Below, piece by piece: positions 48,461 to 60,447 of a DNA stretch of 64,000 nt (position 1 is its first letter; each line of letters opens with the position of its first letter). Position numbers and translations under genes: made by a program. Below the pieces are notes generated by a model. It saw only the letters and a program-made list of their open reading frames with translations, searched no databases and was not told the DNA's origin. The DNA is from Oreohelix idahoensis (lineage: Eukaryota; Mollusca; Gastropoda; Stylommatophora; Oreohelicidae): NCBI GenBank assembly GCA_024509875.1, contig JAMPIV010012438.1, positions 62,001 to 126,000 of the forward strand, read 5' to 3'.

Positions 48461-48775
48461 AAATAATTTACACGAAGGCTTCTGTGTACACGAAATTGGT
48501 AGTAAGAACTCTACATAACTGAGAATTAATCAAACTTTCCTTGTCAGGAATCATGTAAAAATAATTTAAATGAAGGAGTATGTGTAGACGAAATTTGTAG
48601 TAAAAACTCTACATAGCTGAGTATTAATTAAACTTTCCTTATCAACAATCCTGATTTAAAAGATTTGCATAACAGTTGCAACGCACTTGTTTCTTTAAGT
48701 AAGAACTCTGCAAAGCTGAGTATTATTCAAAATTCCTTGTCAGGAATCATGGTTTAGAAAACTTACAAATCAGAA
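48461..48775. repeat. Diverged tandem repeat, unit about 98-100 bp, 3 copies
   Basis: aaataatttacacgaaggct at 48461 and aaataatttaaatgaaggag near 48559. The phrase gtaagaactctacataactg recurs near 48500, 48599 (aaaactctacatagctgag) and 48698 (aactctgcaaagctgag), each followed by a tccttgtcaggaatcat-like end. Confidence 0.7.
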
Positions 48776-48869
48776 ACCAACGCACTTCTTCTAAACTTAA
48801 CGAAAAAGGATAAAATTTATGACTTATATAGTTTCTAAGCTAACGCCGTTAACCCAAGAAACGGTAACG

Positions 48870-49075
48870 TTTTTACGTCCCTTGTCCCTTGATAATAAGA
48901 ATGAATGGTGTGAATAAAAATTCACTGCCCAGCCTCCTGATGTTGTACCTTGATGATATATAGCTTAAAACTTTTGCGGAGAAATGTTCAATACGCTTAA
49001 GCAACCGCATCAAAATCGAATCAGCGGTTCTCGAGTTATGAGGTAACAGACGGACAGACGTTCGATTGTGTGTAT
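48870..49075 (+). mobile_element. Putative 3' end of an interspersed repeat
   Basis: gaatcagcggttctcgagtt followed by atgaggtaacagacggacag and then a TA run is an ending seen in many invertebrate transposable elements. The family cannot be named from this piece. Confidence 0.35.
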
Positions 49076-49089
49076 ACATATATATATAT

Positions 49090-49176
<87 letters not shown>

Positions 49177-49205
49177 CATATATATATATACATATATATA
49201 TATAC

Positions 49206-49290
<85 letters not shown>
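49076..49290. repeat. (TA)n microsatellite with regular TACATA interruptions
   Basis: About 215 bases. From 49165 to 49222 a C or G interrupts roughly every 12 bases (tatatatacata repeated). Confidence 0.95.
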
Positions 49291-49293
<3 letters not shown>

Positions 49294-49469
49294 ATTTATT
49301 TGTGCATGTTGGCTGTTTAGATATTTTCTTCATATATTTATGTCATCGAATATCCCTACAAGATGAAGATTTTGTTCTTGTACAAGTGTCAAACCTTTGA
49401 ATTTCAGAATCTCATAGTACTGTCTATACAATATTTTGTGCTTGATTTCCTCTGATCAGTTCTGTGGAA

Positions 49470-49745
49470 CTGATGACAAGAACAAGATAAATACCCGTGG
49501 AACAAGAAATGAGAAGAAAACGCTGGCAATTAACAGGAAACACATTGAGAAAACCTGTTGATAGTATTACCGGACTGTCTTCGTTCTGGAGTCCACATGG
49601 TAACAGAAGTAGAGGAAGAATAAAAATCACATAGAGAAGAGAACTGGTAAGAGGCATAAAGTGGATATGGAAGATATAGAAAAAAACTTGAGCTGATGGC
49701 ATACATTTCTTAAGGATATATGCTACTTGGGAAGTTAAAAAAAGA
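49470..49745 (+). mobile_element. LINE family A 3' fragment
   Basis: aatgagaagaaaacgctggc, attgagaaaacctgttgata, gtaacagaagtagaggaaga, gagctgatggcatacatttc, atatgctacttgggaagtta. A broken frame of the family C-terminus with an A-rich tail. Confidence 0.7.
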
Positions 49746-49784
49746 AAAAAGAAGATTTTCTCAAATCTTACTGTTTTATGTATT

Positions 49785-50440
49785 AAACTAGCAATAACCC
49801 GGGTTTGACGGGTTTTTAATTATAGTGTGCTGTTTCCGTTCCCAGATGAGCAGATAGAAGTACATTCTTAGAGTGTTTTTGGTTCCTTTCCATTATACAG
49901 TGTAATCAAACTGTTCATGAACACCGTATTTGAACACTTTTCTTTGTTGATTGTAACTATTTGCGGGAGAGTATATATATATAATGAAAACAATACCATT
50001 TTTCAACACGGTTGCATTCCTCAGCTGTGACCAACGTACACACGGCGAGAATTATGTTATTTTAGATTCAATTTAAAAGTTCTTTGATGGCAACATTTCG
50101 CGTGAAAGTGCGTGGATTGTTTTCAAAGAGTGTTCCCTGATAATAAGTGGTTTTAACAAAAACTTTCAAGTTTTCATGATTTGTACACCGGGTGAGGGCT
50201 CATGCTCACCAATTTTTACGCACTTTTTCTTTGTCGAGCGCTACTAATTTCGTGAACGAATTAAAAAAAAATAAATAAATAAAACCAAAGTATTTGTTTT
50301 ATTTAACATTTATAACACATAAGGAAGAGAAACCCGAGGCCTGTAAACAGTAAATAAATATTTGACAAACATAGAGGTATGTTTTCAGTCACTCGTAAGA
50401 AATAAAGAAGTAAAAAACTAGACAACAGAAAAACAACAGA
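49785..50440. mobile_element. Possible start of an unclassified repeat
   Basis: actagcaataacccgggttt, then gacgggtttttaattata, resembles the ACTAGC..ACCCGG..CGGGT openings of some invertebrate repeats. No coding content and no defined end. Confidence 0.25.
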
Positions 50441-50445
50441 CGTGA

Positions 50446-50525
50446 GTGGCTTACCCAGGACTCGAACCCAGGACCTTCCGTGCGACAACCGCGCTAAGCT
50501 ATGCAAGCGAATCACACTATCCTCC
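50446..50525 (-). mobile_element. tRNA-like SINE head (third type)
   Basis: Read on minus: cttgcatagcttagcgcggt, then ggtcctgggttcgagtcctg. A and B boxes with tRNA-like spacing. The anticodon arm and acceptor do not pair well, so a SINE head is more likely than a tRNA gene. Confidence 0.5.
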
Positions 50526-50664
50526 CTGCCATCTAGGCATCACCAAATGCAAGTTCCACACAGCGCGTTGCGCACTTTTTTATCTGGCGCGAGTTACTTT
50601 TTTGAGTGTGACCGACCGACGTAACATACATCGGTAATTATGTTAGTTGGGATGTTTTAAACGA

Positions 50665-50762
50665 GTGAAAAGATTAACAAAACTATTAATTCTTTTAGTG
50701 AAAAGTTAAACTAAACTATTAATCCTTTTAGTGAAAAGTTAAACTAAACTATTAATCCTTTA
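50665..50762. repeat. 34-36 bp tandem repeat, about 2.5 copies
   Basis: agtgaaaagttaaactaaac, then tattaatcctttt, occurs twice in full, with a partial first copy. Confidence 0.8.
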
Positions 50763-51209
50763 CAGACTTAGCCATTGAGTGTTTTGAGAAGAGTCGCAAG
50801 GGACAACCTTTAATGCCCTTAAACTCTTTAGGAGGCTACACAATTCTCTACTGTGGTTCTAGCTCAAAAAATTTAACACCCCGGCAAAGCCGAAGTGTGT
50901 CACCATTCAAGGACACCACAGAATGGAACAGACAATCAGGTTAGCAGCTTAAATTTTTTGTTGTATGTGTAAACTCATATTTTTTCATGTTTGTAATGAG
51001 ACTGAAGAAGGTATAGAGAAAGATCACAAGGGATGCCAACCCAACATCTGTAGGAATACTCGAGAAAAACAGAAGAACTACATCAAGATCACGCCATTTG
51101 AAAGCTGCAGGGAAGATCCTATGCTTGGCATGGATGAAAGAGGATTAAGATATAAACATGATTGACACAAAGACAACACATTTGGCTTCGAAATCTTCTC
51201 TCTCATCTC

Positions 51210-51395
51210 TTTCACCTTTGAACTCCCAAGGAGCATAGACCTTCAACTGTCACGTGCCATCAGCTTAAGGTCTTTCCATGTCTACTTCATGCCCTTCACG
51301 TCTGTCTTCAGTTCTCTTCTTTATGTATTCTTTGGTCTTTCTCTACCTCTCTTACCACGAGGTGTTCAGAACAAGTACTGTCTTGTAATGCTAGG
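51210..51395 (-). mobile_element. LINE family A 3' fragment
   Basis: actcccaaggagcatagacc, tcacgtgccatcagcttaag, tctcttctttatgtattctt and acaagtactgtcttgtaatg are the reverse of family A. Confidence 0.7.
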
Positions 51396-51469
51396 CTTCA
51401 AAATAACATATAACTAATAGTCAACTCTTACCATTCTTATGGGCTGGTAACAAAGCTGTTAAATAAAGC

Positions 51470-51985
51470 ACCCTGCCATCACCGGTGTCAATACGTTGTC
51501 GAGGTATGGCGGCTTGCGTACCCTGATTACCCCCAGAGCTATGCCAGCTGGAGTTTTACTCCTGGAAGGTTCTACCAAGCTGGATAGGTTTGCGCGGGCA
51601 GGAGTCAGACTAAAGCAGATACCCTGGTCCTCCAGGTTGGGGGTTTTAGCATAGGACTGACACCCCTGTCTTTGTAAAAAGAAATGAAGTTACGGAAACG
51701 ACAACAAATGAACTAACTTTGCTGCGGGACGGACATCCGGAGTCTGAGGCTCGTATGACTGTCAGTGGTGAAAGCCGAAAGGAAGCCACTGACACGAAAA
51801 CGGACGTCCTGACCGCAAAACGTGAAACAAGAATAGGAGCCAGAGTTGGGACACTGCACGAAGGATGGCCACCGACCGAGCAAAGTGGAATCAATTTGTT
51901 GTTGCCCTACAAGACGCCACCAGGCGTGATGGCCACTGACTGCTTTGACGGTCGGCGGCTAAGGATCAAAGAAGAAAAGAGAAGA
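51470..51985 (+). mobile_element. LINE family B-like composite fragment
   Basis: The left part (51480-51650) resembles a LINE 5' leader (gtcgaggtatggcggcttgc). The right part from about 51720 carries the family B 3' end: cagagttgggacactgcacg, caatttgttgttgccctaca, agacgccaccaggcgtgatg, ctgactgctttgacggtcgg. The middle of the element is missing. Confidence 0.6.
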
Positions 51986-52360
51986 AATTAAAGCGCCAGA
52001 GCTGTAACTTACAACTTGTGACATGCATAGTGTAAAAATAAAGAGCAAAAAAGCAGTATAGGAAAAGTACAGATCAAAGAACTACTGTAATTTCAAGTCA
52101 TAACCATTCTACGTTTGGAACAGATTACATCCGCGTAGAATAACATGGCTAGAAAGTTCATTAGTGAAAGCAAGCTGCATTCATATATATTCTGTTTTAC
52201 AGCAACACGACATATCAAGTGTGAATCAAAACAAATGGCCACATATAAAGATGACTACAAAACTTGTAGGTCGTAAATTTTATTTATTTATTTACCCATC
52301 GTTTATTACGGCATAGTACTGTACAGGATTTGTTTTAATCAGGCAAGATATCAGGGGTCA
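51986..52360. other. AT-rich, nothing recognised
   Basis: No feature supported. Confidence 0.4.
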
Positions 52361-52439
52361 CTATTGTGTGGTCGGTAGCTGCATCACGCAACACTGATTG
52401 CTTCAAAAACTAAAAGTGTAAGAGCAAATGCAGTGCTTT

Positions 52440-52750
52440 TTTTAATGGACTTTCTACATAAAGGTGGGCCAGGCCACTTAAAGCTATAGTTATGTGGGAG
52501 GGTAATGGTAGCTCTATTTCAGATACTGCCGTAGTGGAGTGAAGTATTAGAGATTTCACCATACTAGGTCCAGCATTGAAAGGTGGGTTGACCAGTTGCT
52601 TTCCTCGCTGCTTTTTCTTTCCCTTACTCAAAGAGCTGAGTCAGTTACCCAGTTACAACTGGGTAGAGTGGAGCGTGTCGAATCCGGTAACTTTGCCACG
52701 AGAGACCAGCGGTCTAAGCAATCTGTCAATCTGTCAATCTGACGCTTAGC
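52440..52750 (-). mobile_element. tRNA-derived SINE, family B (copy 3)
   Basis: Read on minus: gcttagaccgctggtctctc, gtggcaaagttaccggattc (B box region), ctacccagttgtaactgggt, gaaaaagcagcgaggaaagc, aactggtcaacccacctttc, ttcactccactacggcagta. Same order as the split copy at 14765-15985. Confidence 0.75.
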
Positions 52751-52756
52751 TCTGTG

Positions 52757-52990
52757 GGAACACAATGAAAAAGCTAGGTGTTAGTAAGGTAATCCTTGTT
52801 CTGGAATCCCCAAAGAACAATGCGTTGATTGAGACCCTTAAAACACACAAGGAAGAGAACTGGCGATAGACTTAAAAAGGATAGAGAACATTTGAATCTA
52901 ACTTGAAGAGACACGACAGAACAGCTTGATGTAAACTAATTGAAGGTATTTGCACCTCCTGAAGCTGAAGGATATTAACGATGAAAAGGA
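52757..52990 (+). mobile_element. LINE family A 3' fragment, strongly decayed
   Basis: gtaatccttgttctggaatc, cacacaaggaagagaactgg, acacgacagaacagcttgat and tgaaggtatttgcacctcct fit the family order. Confidence 0.5.
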
Positions 52991-53219
52991 TCTGTGTTAC
53001 TGATGATGAATCCTATGATGCTTCACAGCAAGAGCAGAACTAATAGAAGTGTTACATACATGATAAATGATGGGACCACGTCAAATATTTGAAACATGAC
53101 AAATAAACAAGGCTATTTTAATCTTAAACAAAAGGGGTTAAAAATGGGAAGACCTAGGAGTTAACGAAGAGTAGCAACACTGAAAACCTGAGAGAAAAGG
53201 GACACTTGTTAAAGAATTT

Positions 53220-53500
53220 TCTTCTTCAAGTACTATGCCTGGTAGTTTAGAAGATCATGTCTCTCCACAACTTATTGTCTTCAGTAATTTTTGTCAGTTT
53301 ATTGTTGACTTCTTTCCAAGTCATTATATTAGCCTGTCCAGCATCTTCTAATTTTGTCATCCTGGTTCTCTTGTTTGCTTCACTCTTTCCCGTTGTTACG
53401 ACTTATTACAGCTTTCATCTTCTCATTGTGTCATCCTGGGTCTCTTGTTTGCTTCAGTCTTTCCAGTTGTTAAAACTTCTTACAGTTTTGATCTTATCAA
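53220..53500 (-). mobile_element. LINE family E 3' fragment
   Basis: cttcttcaagtactatgcct, ggtagtttagaagatcatgt, ctctccacaacttattgtct and gttgacttctttccaagtca are the reverse of the 3' end at 17380-17505. Confidence 0.65.
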
Positions 53501-53516
53501 TACAAGAAAGAAGAAA

Positions 53517-53583
53517 GTAGATTGCTTCAAGTAGATTGCTTCAAGTAGATTGCTTCAAGTAGATTGCTTCAAGTAGATTGCTT
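53517..53583. repeat. 14-bp tandem repeat, about 5 copies
   Basis: Unit tagattgcttcaag, perfect over five copies. Confidence 0.95.
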
Positions 53584-53764
53584 CCTTCTAATATGAGTTT
53601 AAAGCTTCCTGCTCTCACTGGCTTCATTCAGGACATCATCATTACTCGTGTAGTTGTCCGTGGTATTTTTAACATTCTTCTGTAAAACCATATTTCTGGA
53701 AATTTGCAGAAAGTAAATCCACGGGGGGACATTTTTGGAGATATTGTTATTTCACTTATATTCT

Positions 53765-54395
53765 GGAAGGTTTACAAATACACAGGGCCACCAGGTACAA
53801 ATACACAGGGTTACCAGGTACACAAATACACAGGGCCCCGAGGTACAAATATACACGGGGCCATCAGGTATACAAATACACAGGGCCACCAGGTATACAA
53901 ATACACAGGGCAATAGGTATACAAATACACAGAGTTACCAGGTATACAAATACACAGGGTTACCAGGTATACAAATACACAGAGTTACCAGGTAAACAAA
54001 TACACAGGGCCACCAAGTATACAAATACACAGGGCCACCAAGTATACAAATACACAAGGTTACCAGGTATACAAATACACAGGGCCACCAGGCATATAAA
54101 TACATAGGGTTACCAGGTAAACAAATACACAAGGCCTCCAGGGAAACAAATACACAGGGCCACCAAGTATACCAAAACTCTGGGCCACGAAGTATACAAA
54201 TACACGGGGCAACCAATTATACAAATACACGGAACCACCAGGTATACAAATACGCAGGGCCACCAGGTATGCAAAAAGACGGGGACAACAGGTAAACAAA
54301 TACATAGGACCACCAAGTATACACATTCATCGGGTCACTAGGTAGACAAATACATGAGGCCACCAGGTATACAACAACACAAAGCCACCAAGGAG
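53765..54395. repeat. 25-bp minisatellite, about 25 copies
   Basis: Unit acaaatacacagggccacca then ggtat, with 23- and 24-bp variants and ggttacc or gaccacc versions; divergence increases to the right. Confidence 0.95.
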
Positions 54396-54848
54396 AGTTG
54401 ATTGATTGCCTGATCATACTCTTGTCATGCCATGTAAATTCCCACTGAACAAAAAATCATAAATATACTAATTGTGCATAGGTGACTTTTAATTTTTGCC
54501 TTTATCCAAGAAGACGAGACACAATCTTATAATCTACCATTAAGACCAACTCTACTAATATGTGAGGTTATAGCACGTTTCACTAGCTTTGCCCTCAAAC
54601 AAATGTAATTATCTGATTAACCGTCTAACGTAATAATGCCATTTTTTGCATACGATGTTATATTGGGTTAGACCCAACAAATATATACTTTATATCTGTG
54701 CATCTTGTCCAGTTCCCATAAACGGATGAAATCCTTTGATCTTTGTCGGCATACTAATTATTGTGCATCGAGAAAAGAAATTTTACCACTTCATGCACAG
54801 ATTCTGTGAATTGATTAGGCATAGGCGTGTCTACTATTACAATAATGT
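54396..54848. other. Left flank of the LTR element, nothing recognised
   Basis: AT-rich target DNA without an assignable feature. Confidence 0.4.
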
Positions 54849-54853
54849 GGCCA
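54849..54853. repeat. Target site duplication, left copy (ggcca)
   Basis: ggcca directly before the LTR start; it recurs at 63824-63828 directly after the other LTR. Confidence 0.9.
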
Positions 54854-55083
54854 TGTCGTAGATTTTAGATAGGAGTATTAAGACTTGGGTTTGGTCCCTT
54901 CAGAATAGGTTGAAATGAGTGATAGTCACAGTGAGAGCTGGTGAAAAAAAAAACCACAATAGAATTTCCCACACGTGAGATGATAGAATGTGATAAAGAA
55001 GCTGTCTTTGAGAATCGAGATAATCTTCTCTCTCTCACCTATCTTCTACGACCGCTTTTAAAGGCGTCAGACAGTCTAAACAC

Positions 55084-55156
<73 letters not shown>

Positions 55157-57243
55157 TCTCTATCTACTCACGGGCACGCACATACACGTGACGACAGGTA
55201 AACACACAGACGTGGGAAAACTATAACAATGCTTATACAGATAATTGGGATCGAGCTGACCAACGCACTGATTTTTTTTGTTCAAGAGAGATATTTTAAT
55301 TATCATATCAAAATTTCTCACAACACCAAAAAATTACATCAAGGAAAAAACATATACAAATAGTCATAAATTTTAAGAAAATGCTACAAGGATGATAGCC
55401 CGTTAAAATCTTACTCTAGGTTTAGCCCACAGCCCCGCTAAGAGAACAGATGGTGGCCCAAAGAGTTATAGATACGTAGGGTTGAGGCTAAGAGTTTTTC
55501 TTCTTTTCTCGTAAATGTATGCACAGAGTTGAATAATCTGATTTAGCCTAAGAAGTAAAGAAACTCTAGCAAATAGTAACAAATTCTGCAGGTTAAACAA
55601 AAAGAATTAAGACAGTAAATGGGTGACAATCTATAACTGTAAAATAACACTCTGATCTGCGTACACTCATTCATTCAGCCATGGCCATGCAGTTATACTC
55701 ACAACTTTGCTCGCTGCCTCTGGGAACATACTCAATTCTAGGACCTTCACACAGACCCGAAAATGCAGTCCTTGACCAAGAAATCCCCAGTTCCAAAAGA
55801 CGTACTAAACTCTCAGGGAGCGATTCCTTGGATGTTCTAATTTTTCGAATGTCTGATTAAGTCACATAAAATATTGTCCAGGCACGAAAGTTAGCAGAGC
55901 ACAATGTCATTAGCTTTGGTTTCTAGAATTTAAGGAATGTCAGATCGGTGTCTACTTTCAGGAAGTTACTATATTTGGTCGCCACAGTACTAGTCAAAAC
56001 TCTGTCGGAATGTTTCTGATCTTTCTTGCCACAACGGGCTGAATTGTACTGAAGAGTTATTCTGGAAGAATTAATTCTGGCGCGAAGGCCTCTTACTTCA
56101 TTTAACTGTTACAGTTCAGGTAATGAAAGTGATTTGTTTCTTCCCAAATAATGTTCACGTACTAGAACGCTGGTAAAGTTGGGTACCACCGTTTCACTAC
56201 ATAAAAGAAAGAACACATATCAAATAATTTTACAATATGTACCCACTATAACTTACATTATTAAACCGCAAGTGTACTGCTTGACTTATCATTTAAATTT
56301 CCCGTAAAGTAAGTTATATTTAAAAAAAAGATCATCAATCCCCATGAATTTAGGACCACGTGCGTGTTCCGTCAACATCTCATGAGGTTTCTAGCATTTG
56401 TAAGTTAGCTTAGAAAAATATGATCTCGTCTGATTTCTTAGAAGTAAAATTTAACTTCATTATAGCTACATTATTGTTTAGTAAGCTAAGATATAATATA
56501 TATTACCTCACACAGAACTACAGGTAGTCGCATAACTTAAGAATTATATGCTGAATATTTAAGGAAGTCTAGAAGTTCGACAAATTGCCGAAACAAACTG
56601 AGAAACTTCGCTAACAGCTATTCTGTTTCGAACAACCTGTCTACTGCGAATATAGGAGCGAGAATGAAATTAAAGTTTCAAACTCGGGCCAATATCTTAA
56701 AATCAGACAAAGGGCCCAAACTTATTTCGCCAAGCGAAATTATCTCCCCTACTCCCAACATTTACGTCAGCTTAACGCGTGACGTAACTGCCACCAGTGA
56801 CCGAGAAATGCGCGTGACAGTTGCAAATCTCAGACAACCGTCTACAACTGCGTCGTACAGATGCCGGGTTTGACACCTTAAGCTAGTGACAGGTGAACAA
56901 AATGGTAGACCAAAAGTCTGCTCTATGTCCAGCGAAACGAATTTCTCACACCTCAGGCCCAGAAATCTGGTCGGGCCGCGCTCTGACCGGGGGAAACTGC
57001 AGACGTATGTCTGGCGAGAACCGTATCTTCACAGCTATCTGCGCGACTGACATCTGATGCAATAAGGTTACTAGTCAGTATGAGAAAGAAAAACGATGAT
57101 GGGAAAGAAATATATTTTTCGCAACGAATGATGCGAAAAAATACAGGAAAAACAAGTACGGAAAAGTAATAAAATGAAAGGATTAGGGTGAGAGAATAGG
57201 AAGAAGATGTAGGTAATTTAATGATATAAAGACCCACGTGACA
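54854..57243 (-). repeat. 3' LTR (left copy), 2390 bp
   Basis: Begins tgtcgtagattttagatagg and ends gacccacgtgaca on the plus strand. Contains a TA microsatellite at 55085-55151. Relative to the other LTR it lacks 139 bp, where the right copy has two gatataat direct repeats and this one has a single copy. Confidence 0.93.
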
Positions 57244-57262
57244 GGACGTCCCCCCTTAAGAT
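57244..57262 (-). promoter_or_regulatory. Polypurine tract of the LTR element
   Basis: On the minus strand, cttaaggggggacgtcc directly precedes the TGTCACG start of the 3' LTR. The G-rich tract is the expected plus-strand primer. Confidence 0.7.
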
Positions 57263-57369
57263 ATGGAAGCACTCCATGTCTACGTTATGGAATTAAATTT
57301 CCTATAACCGTAGCTTCGGGGTGTCTGTCTTCTTCCCTCTCGTCTTCCCCCTCCCTCTCTCTGCAAGTC

Positions 57370-60300
57370 CTACTCATGAAGTCTGCTCCCCAAAGTTTCC
57401 TTCCTCTGGAATGTCTCCCATGCGCGCTTGAAAGAGCGTCGCCGCTTCTGACATTTTTGAAAGATTTCCTGTGATAGCGGTGGAATATCCCTGCCACTAT
57501 CATCATCTTCGTCAGCTCTGGCGATCGTCAGGAGATGGTCGGAGGTTGGCACTGGTCTTTCTAAGTATCTCTTTAAGAGATTTAAATGGAAAACCTTCTC
57601 CTTTCCTTGAATAGAGATCTGGTAGTTAGCCTTAGAAATCCTTTTCAGGACGGTAAACGGCCCTTGCCATCCGATCTTCAGTTGGTTGTTCTCGGTAGGG
57701 AGTAACACCAAAACTTTCTCTCCTGCTTCCAGTTCTCTCTCTTTCGCAACTTTCCTGTATCGGTTAGCGTGCTTTGTGCGAGCTCGCTTAAAGTTAGTCG
57801 TTGCTAGGTCCCACCCTAGTTTCAACCTTTCCTTTAAAACCGACACATATTTACTGGCTGAGACAACTGTCTCATCCGCCTTCTCGTCTGTCAGAGACTG
57901 AAGTAAGGCTTCAAGCGGGCCCTTAATAGGTCTGCCGAATAGAAGCGTAGCTGGCGGAAATCCTGTGGAAGTATGAGGAGATTCTCTGTAGCCAAATAAT
58001 GCTGCAGGAATACAAAGATCCCAATCTTCCGGTTTCACTTGTGCCAGTTTACTTAGCATCATGTTGAGGTTTCCATTTGCACGTTCCACGAGCCCATTTC
58101 CGGCCGGAGTATATGGCTTAGTGTGGATGTGCTGGGTCCTCAAGATCTTAACGATCTCATCCATCAACAGGTTTCGGTATGGAGATCTATTATCCGTCAA
58201 CACTTGCTGAGGGAATCCCAACCGAGTGAAAATCTGCACGAGGGCTTCTGCGACATGCTTGGCATCTGCGCATGTTAGCGGGATAGCTTCTGCCCATAAA
58301 GTGCATGTATCGACTAAGGTCAGGATGAACCTGTTCCTTCTTTTAGTCCTTTCGAAAGGCCCTAAAATGTCGATCACAACCCGTTCGAATGGTGTTCCCA
58401 TTATTGGCATTTCACCCATGTGGACTGGGGGTGTCCGTTGCTTGGGTGGCACACGTTGGCACTGGGCACAGGATTTGACATATCTGATAATATCAGTATT
58501 TACTCCTGGCCACCAATAATGAGTGGTTATACGTTGGTTTGTGGCGTTCTGTCCCATATGTCCGCTGAAGGGAAGAGAGTGCCCCATTTCTAGGATTTGG
58601 CTTCTGTACTGTTTCGGTACTAGGAGCCTGTTGTAACCTTGGTCAGGCTTGCCCGTTCTCCGATAAAGTACGCCATCCTCAGAAAAAATGTCCCCGTGCT
58701 GTTTGGGTTCCTTAGCAATGGGCAGTTTCCTGAAGCAGGGTGCCAAGGTAGGGTCCTTGTATTGCGCTTCTTTAAGTTCCATGGGTAACAAATTAGGTGC
58801 AGGCTCCCGTTCCTTCTTGGTTTGCCCTCTTGTAGTTACTGCTGCCACAATCGGCTCTTCCGGTTTCCCAATACACACGTATCTCCCGCCAAGTATGACT
58901 GGGTAGATGGGATCATCCATAACAGCCGCTTTGATCACACCTCTGACAAAGTCAGAGTGTATCTCCACCAATGCGATGGGAAGCGCTGTAGGTGCATCAC
59001 TCTTACGAACTCCACAAAGTTTGACGGTCTCTCCTGTCTCTTGACCGGGTTTAACCAGCTTTCTGGCAACAATGCAATCGTAAGAAAGCCCCGTGTCAAA
59101 TAAGCAAGAAGTTTGAGAACCGTTCAAAGTAACAATACCTCGCGTTGAGGGTCTATCCCCAACAGGTTGGGAATCACTGTCAATAATTCCGCCTTGCGAG
59201 ACTGTTAATAAGCATCCGATGCGTTTCGGCTCGGTGTGCTCGGTCTGATCATATGTCCCGTGCTCAGGGGTTCTCCCTTTGCCACCTTGTCCTTTCTGGC
59301 TACGCTGCCATGTAGGGCGGTCGGGTTGATCAGACTGTTTGGGGTGGTTGGGGTACTTGTTCTTGTAGAACTTGGATTTTTCAGGAGGGGGGTTTTGAGG
59401 TCCAGTTTCTCTGTGGTTATTTTGGTTATGAGCCTGAGAAGATTGCTCTAGGTTATGTTTTCGAAAATGCTCCTCTGTCGGTTTCCGCTTTGTGGCCGGT
59501 AGTTCAGCCAGCGCATTATGGTAACGCTCAGACTTTTCCAAAATGTCTTCAAGTTTTTCTGCCCCCTGCTCAGCGAGAAATCTCCGGGTATCTGCAGACA
59601 ATGTGTTCTTTATTTGTTCTGTTAAAACAAATTCCTCAAGACCTTCATAGGTAGAGGGGAGCTGTGAGAGCTCTAGGCACTTTGTCAAATATCCCTTTAG
59701 ACGAGATGAGAAGTGGTGAAAAGCTTCAGAATTCTCTTTCCGGCTGTTGCGAAACAGTTGCAAAAACTTGCGAGCGTTCATTTCAAAGCGCTCCAGTAAC
59801 GCTTTCTTCAACACATCGTAGTCGTCTTGTTGGCTACTTTCCAGCTTAGAATAAACATCATAAGCAGAACCTTTTAGGGCCTGGGAAAGTTTCATATTCC
59901 AGCGCGACCTCTCTAACCCGTACAGAGTTGCAATTTTCTCAAATTTTTCTAACCATGTGTCAATCTTCTCATTTGGACAAGGGAAAGACTCAAGAGTGAA
60001 AGACAAAGCGTTGAAATGAAGAGATTGAGTGTTAGAAGGATCAGTTAAGGAAGAATGCGGAGAAGACTCTCCATTGCTGGATTTAGAGGCAGCACCACGA
60101 CTTTGGAATTCTAGAGTGTTGAGAGCTAACTCATGCTGTCTCTCTTCTCTCTCCTTCTCATGCTGTCTCTCCTTCTCTCTTTCCTCGTGCTGTCTCTCCT
60201 TCTCTCTTTCCTCGTGCTGTCTCTCCTTCTCTCTTTCGTTCGCCCTGCGGATTTCCATTTCCTCCTCAATCTTCTTCTGCTGTAATAGCCGGTCTTCCGC

Positions 60301-60447
60301 TTCTTTCTTCCTAGCTTCTTCTTCTTTCCTCTCCGCCTCGTATCTCTCAAGTTCGTCTCTGACAAAAGCTTTCGCTTCTTCGCCTTCCAGTCCCTCCTCT
60401 CTCGCTTCGTCCCTGAGGAGTTGTCTAAGCTTTGCCCTCTCAGCCAT
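57370..60447 (-). CDS. gag-protease-integrase polyprotein, 1025 aa, intact
   Basis: One uninterrupted frame from ATG at 60447 to TAG at 57370. Residues 1-115: charged coiled-coil-like segment with four near-repeats of EREKERQHE. About 130-330: gag capsid-like region (AYDVYSKL, QQDDYDVLKKALLERF), no zinc knuckle seen. About 450: protease L-F-D-T-G-L-S-Y-D. About 620-665: integrase H2C2 (GHSLPFSGHMGQ, YWWPGV, C-x2-C). Catalytic core: Asp in VVIDILGP (about 692), Asp in LTDNRSPY (about 751), Glu in LVERAN (about 787), giving D,D35E. About 940: GWQGPFTVL, a GPY/F-type module. It would form particles, cut itself and integrate DNA; RT must come from elsewhere. Confidence 0.93.
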   Translation of the reverse strand: MAERAKLRQLLRDEAREEGLEGEEAKAFVRDELERYEAERKEEEARKKEAEDRLLQQKKIEEEMEIRRANEREKERQHEEREKERQHEEREKERQHEKEREERQHELALNTLEFQSRGAASKSSNGESSPHSSLTDPSNTQSLHFNALSFTLESFPCPNEKIDTWLEKFEKIATLYGLERSRWNMKLSQALKGSAYDVYSKLESSQQDDYDVLKKALLERFEMNARKFLQLFRNSRKENSEAFHHFSSRLKGYLTKCLELSQLPSTYEGLEEFVLTEQIKNTLSADTRRFLAEQGAEKLEDILEKSERYHNALAELPATKRKPTEEHFRKHNLEQSSQAHNQNNHRETGPQNPPPEKSKFYKNKYPNHPKQSDQPDRPTWQRSQKGQGGKGRTPEHGTYDQTEHTEPKRIGCLLTVSQGGIIDSDSQPVGDRPSTRGIVTLNGSQTSCLFDTGLSYDCIVARKLVKPGQETGETVKLCGVRKSDAPTALPIALVEIHSDFVRGVIKAAVMDDPIYPVILGGRYVCIGKPEEPIVAAVTTRGQTKKEREPAPNLLPMELKEAQYKDPTLAPCFRKLPIAKEPKQHGDIFSEDGVLYRRTGKPDQGYNRLLVPKQYRSQILEMGHSLPFSGHMGQNATNQRITTHYWWPGVNTDIIRYVKSCAQCQRVPPKQRTPPVHMGEMPIMGTPFERVVIDILGPFERTKRRNRFILTLVDTCTLWAEAIPLTCADAKHVAEALVQIFTRLGFPQQVLTDNRSPYRNLLMDEIVKILRTQHIHTKPYTPAGNGLVERANGNLNMMLSKLAQVKPEDWDLCIPAALFGYRESPHTSTGFPPATLLFGRPIKGPLEALLQSLTDEKADETVVSASKYVSVLKERLKLGWDLATTNFKRARTKHANRYRKVAKERELEAGEKVLVLLPTENNQLKIGWQGPFTVLKRISKANYQISIQGKEKVFHLNLLKRYLERPVPTSDHLLTIARADEDDDSGRDIPPLSQEIFQKCQKRRRSFKRAWETFQRKETLGSRLHE

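Noticed and set aside
50446..50525. tRNA gene on the minus strand
   Set aside because: The B box is good but I could not pair acceptor and anticodon stems; more likely a SINE head.
53704..54417. Cys/Val/Tyr-rich minus ORFs and plus ORFs over 53765-54395
   Set aside because: Frames of the 25-bp minisatellite, phase-shifted by its 23- and 24-bp variants.
56664..56873. 69-codon ORF duplicated at 63244-63453
   Set aside because: Identical because both lie in the two LTRs; no family motif, and it is antisense to the element. Kept only as LTR sequence.
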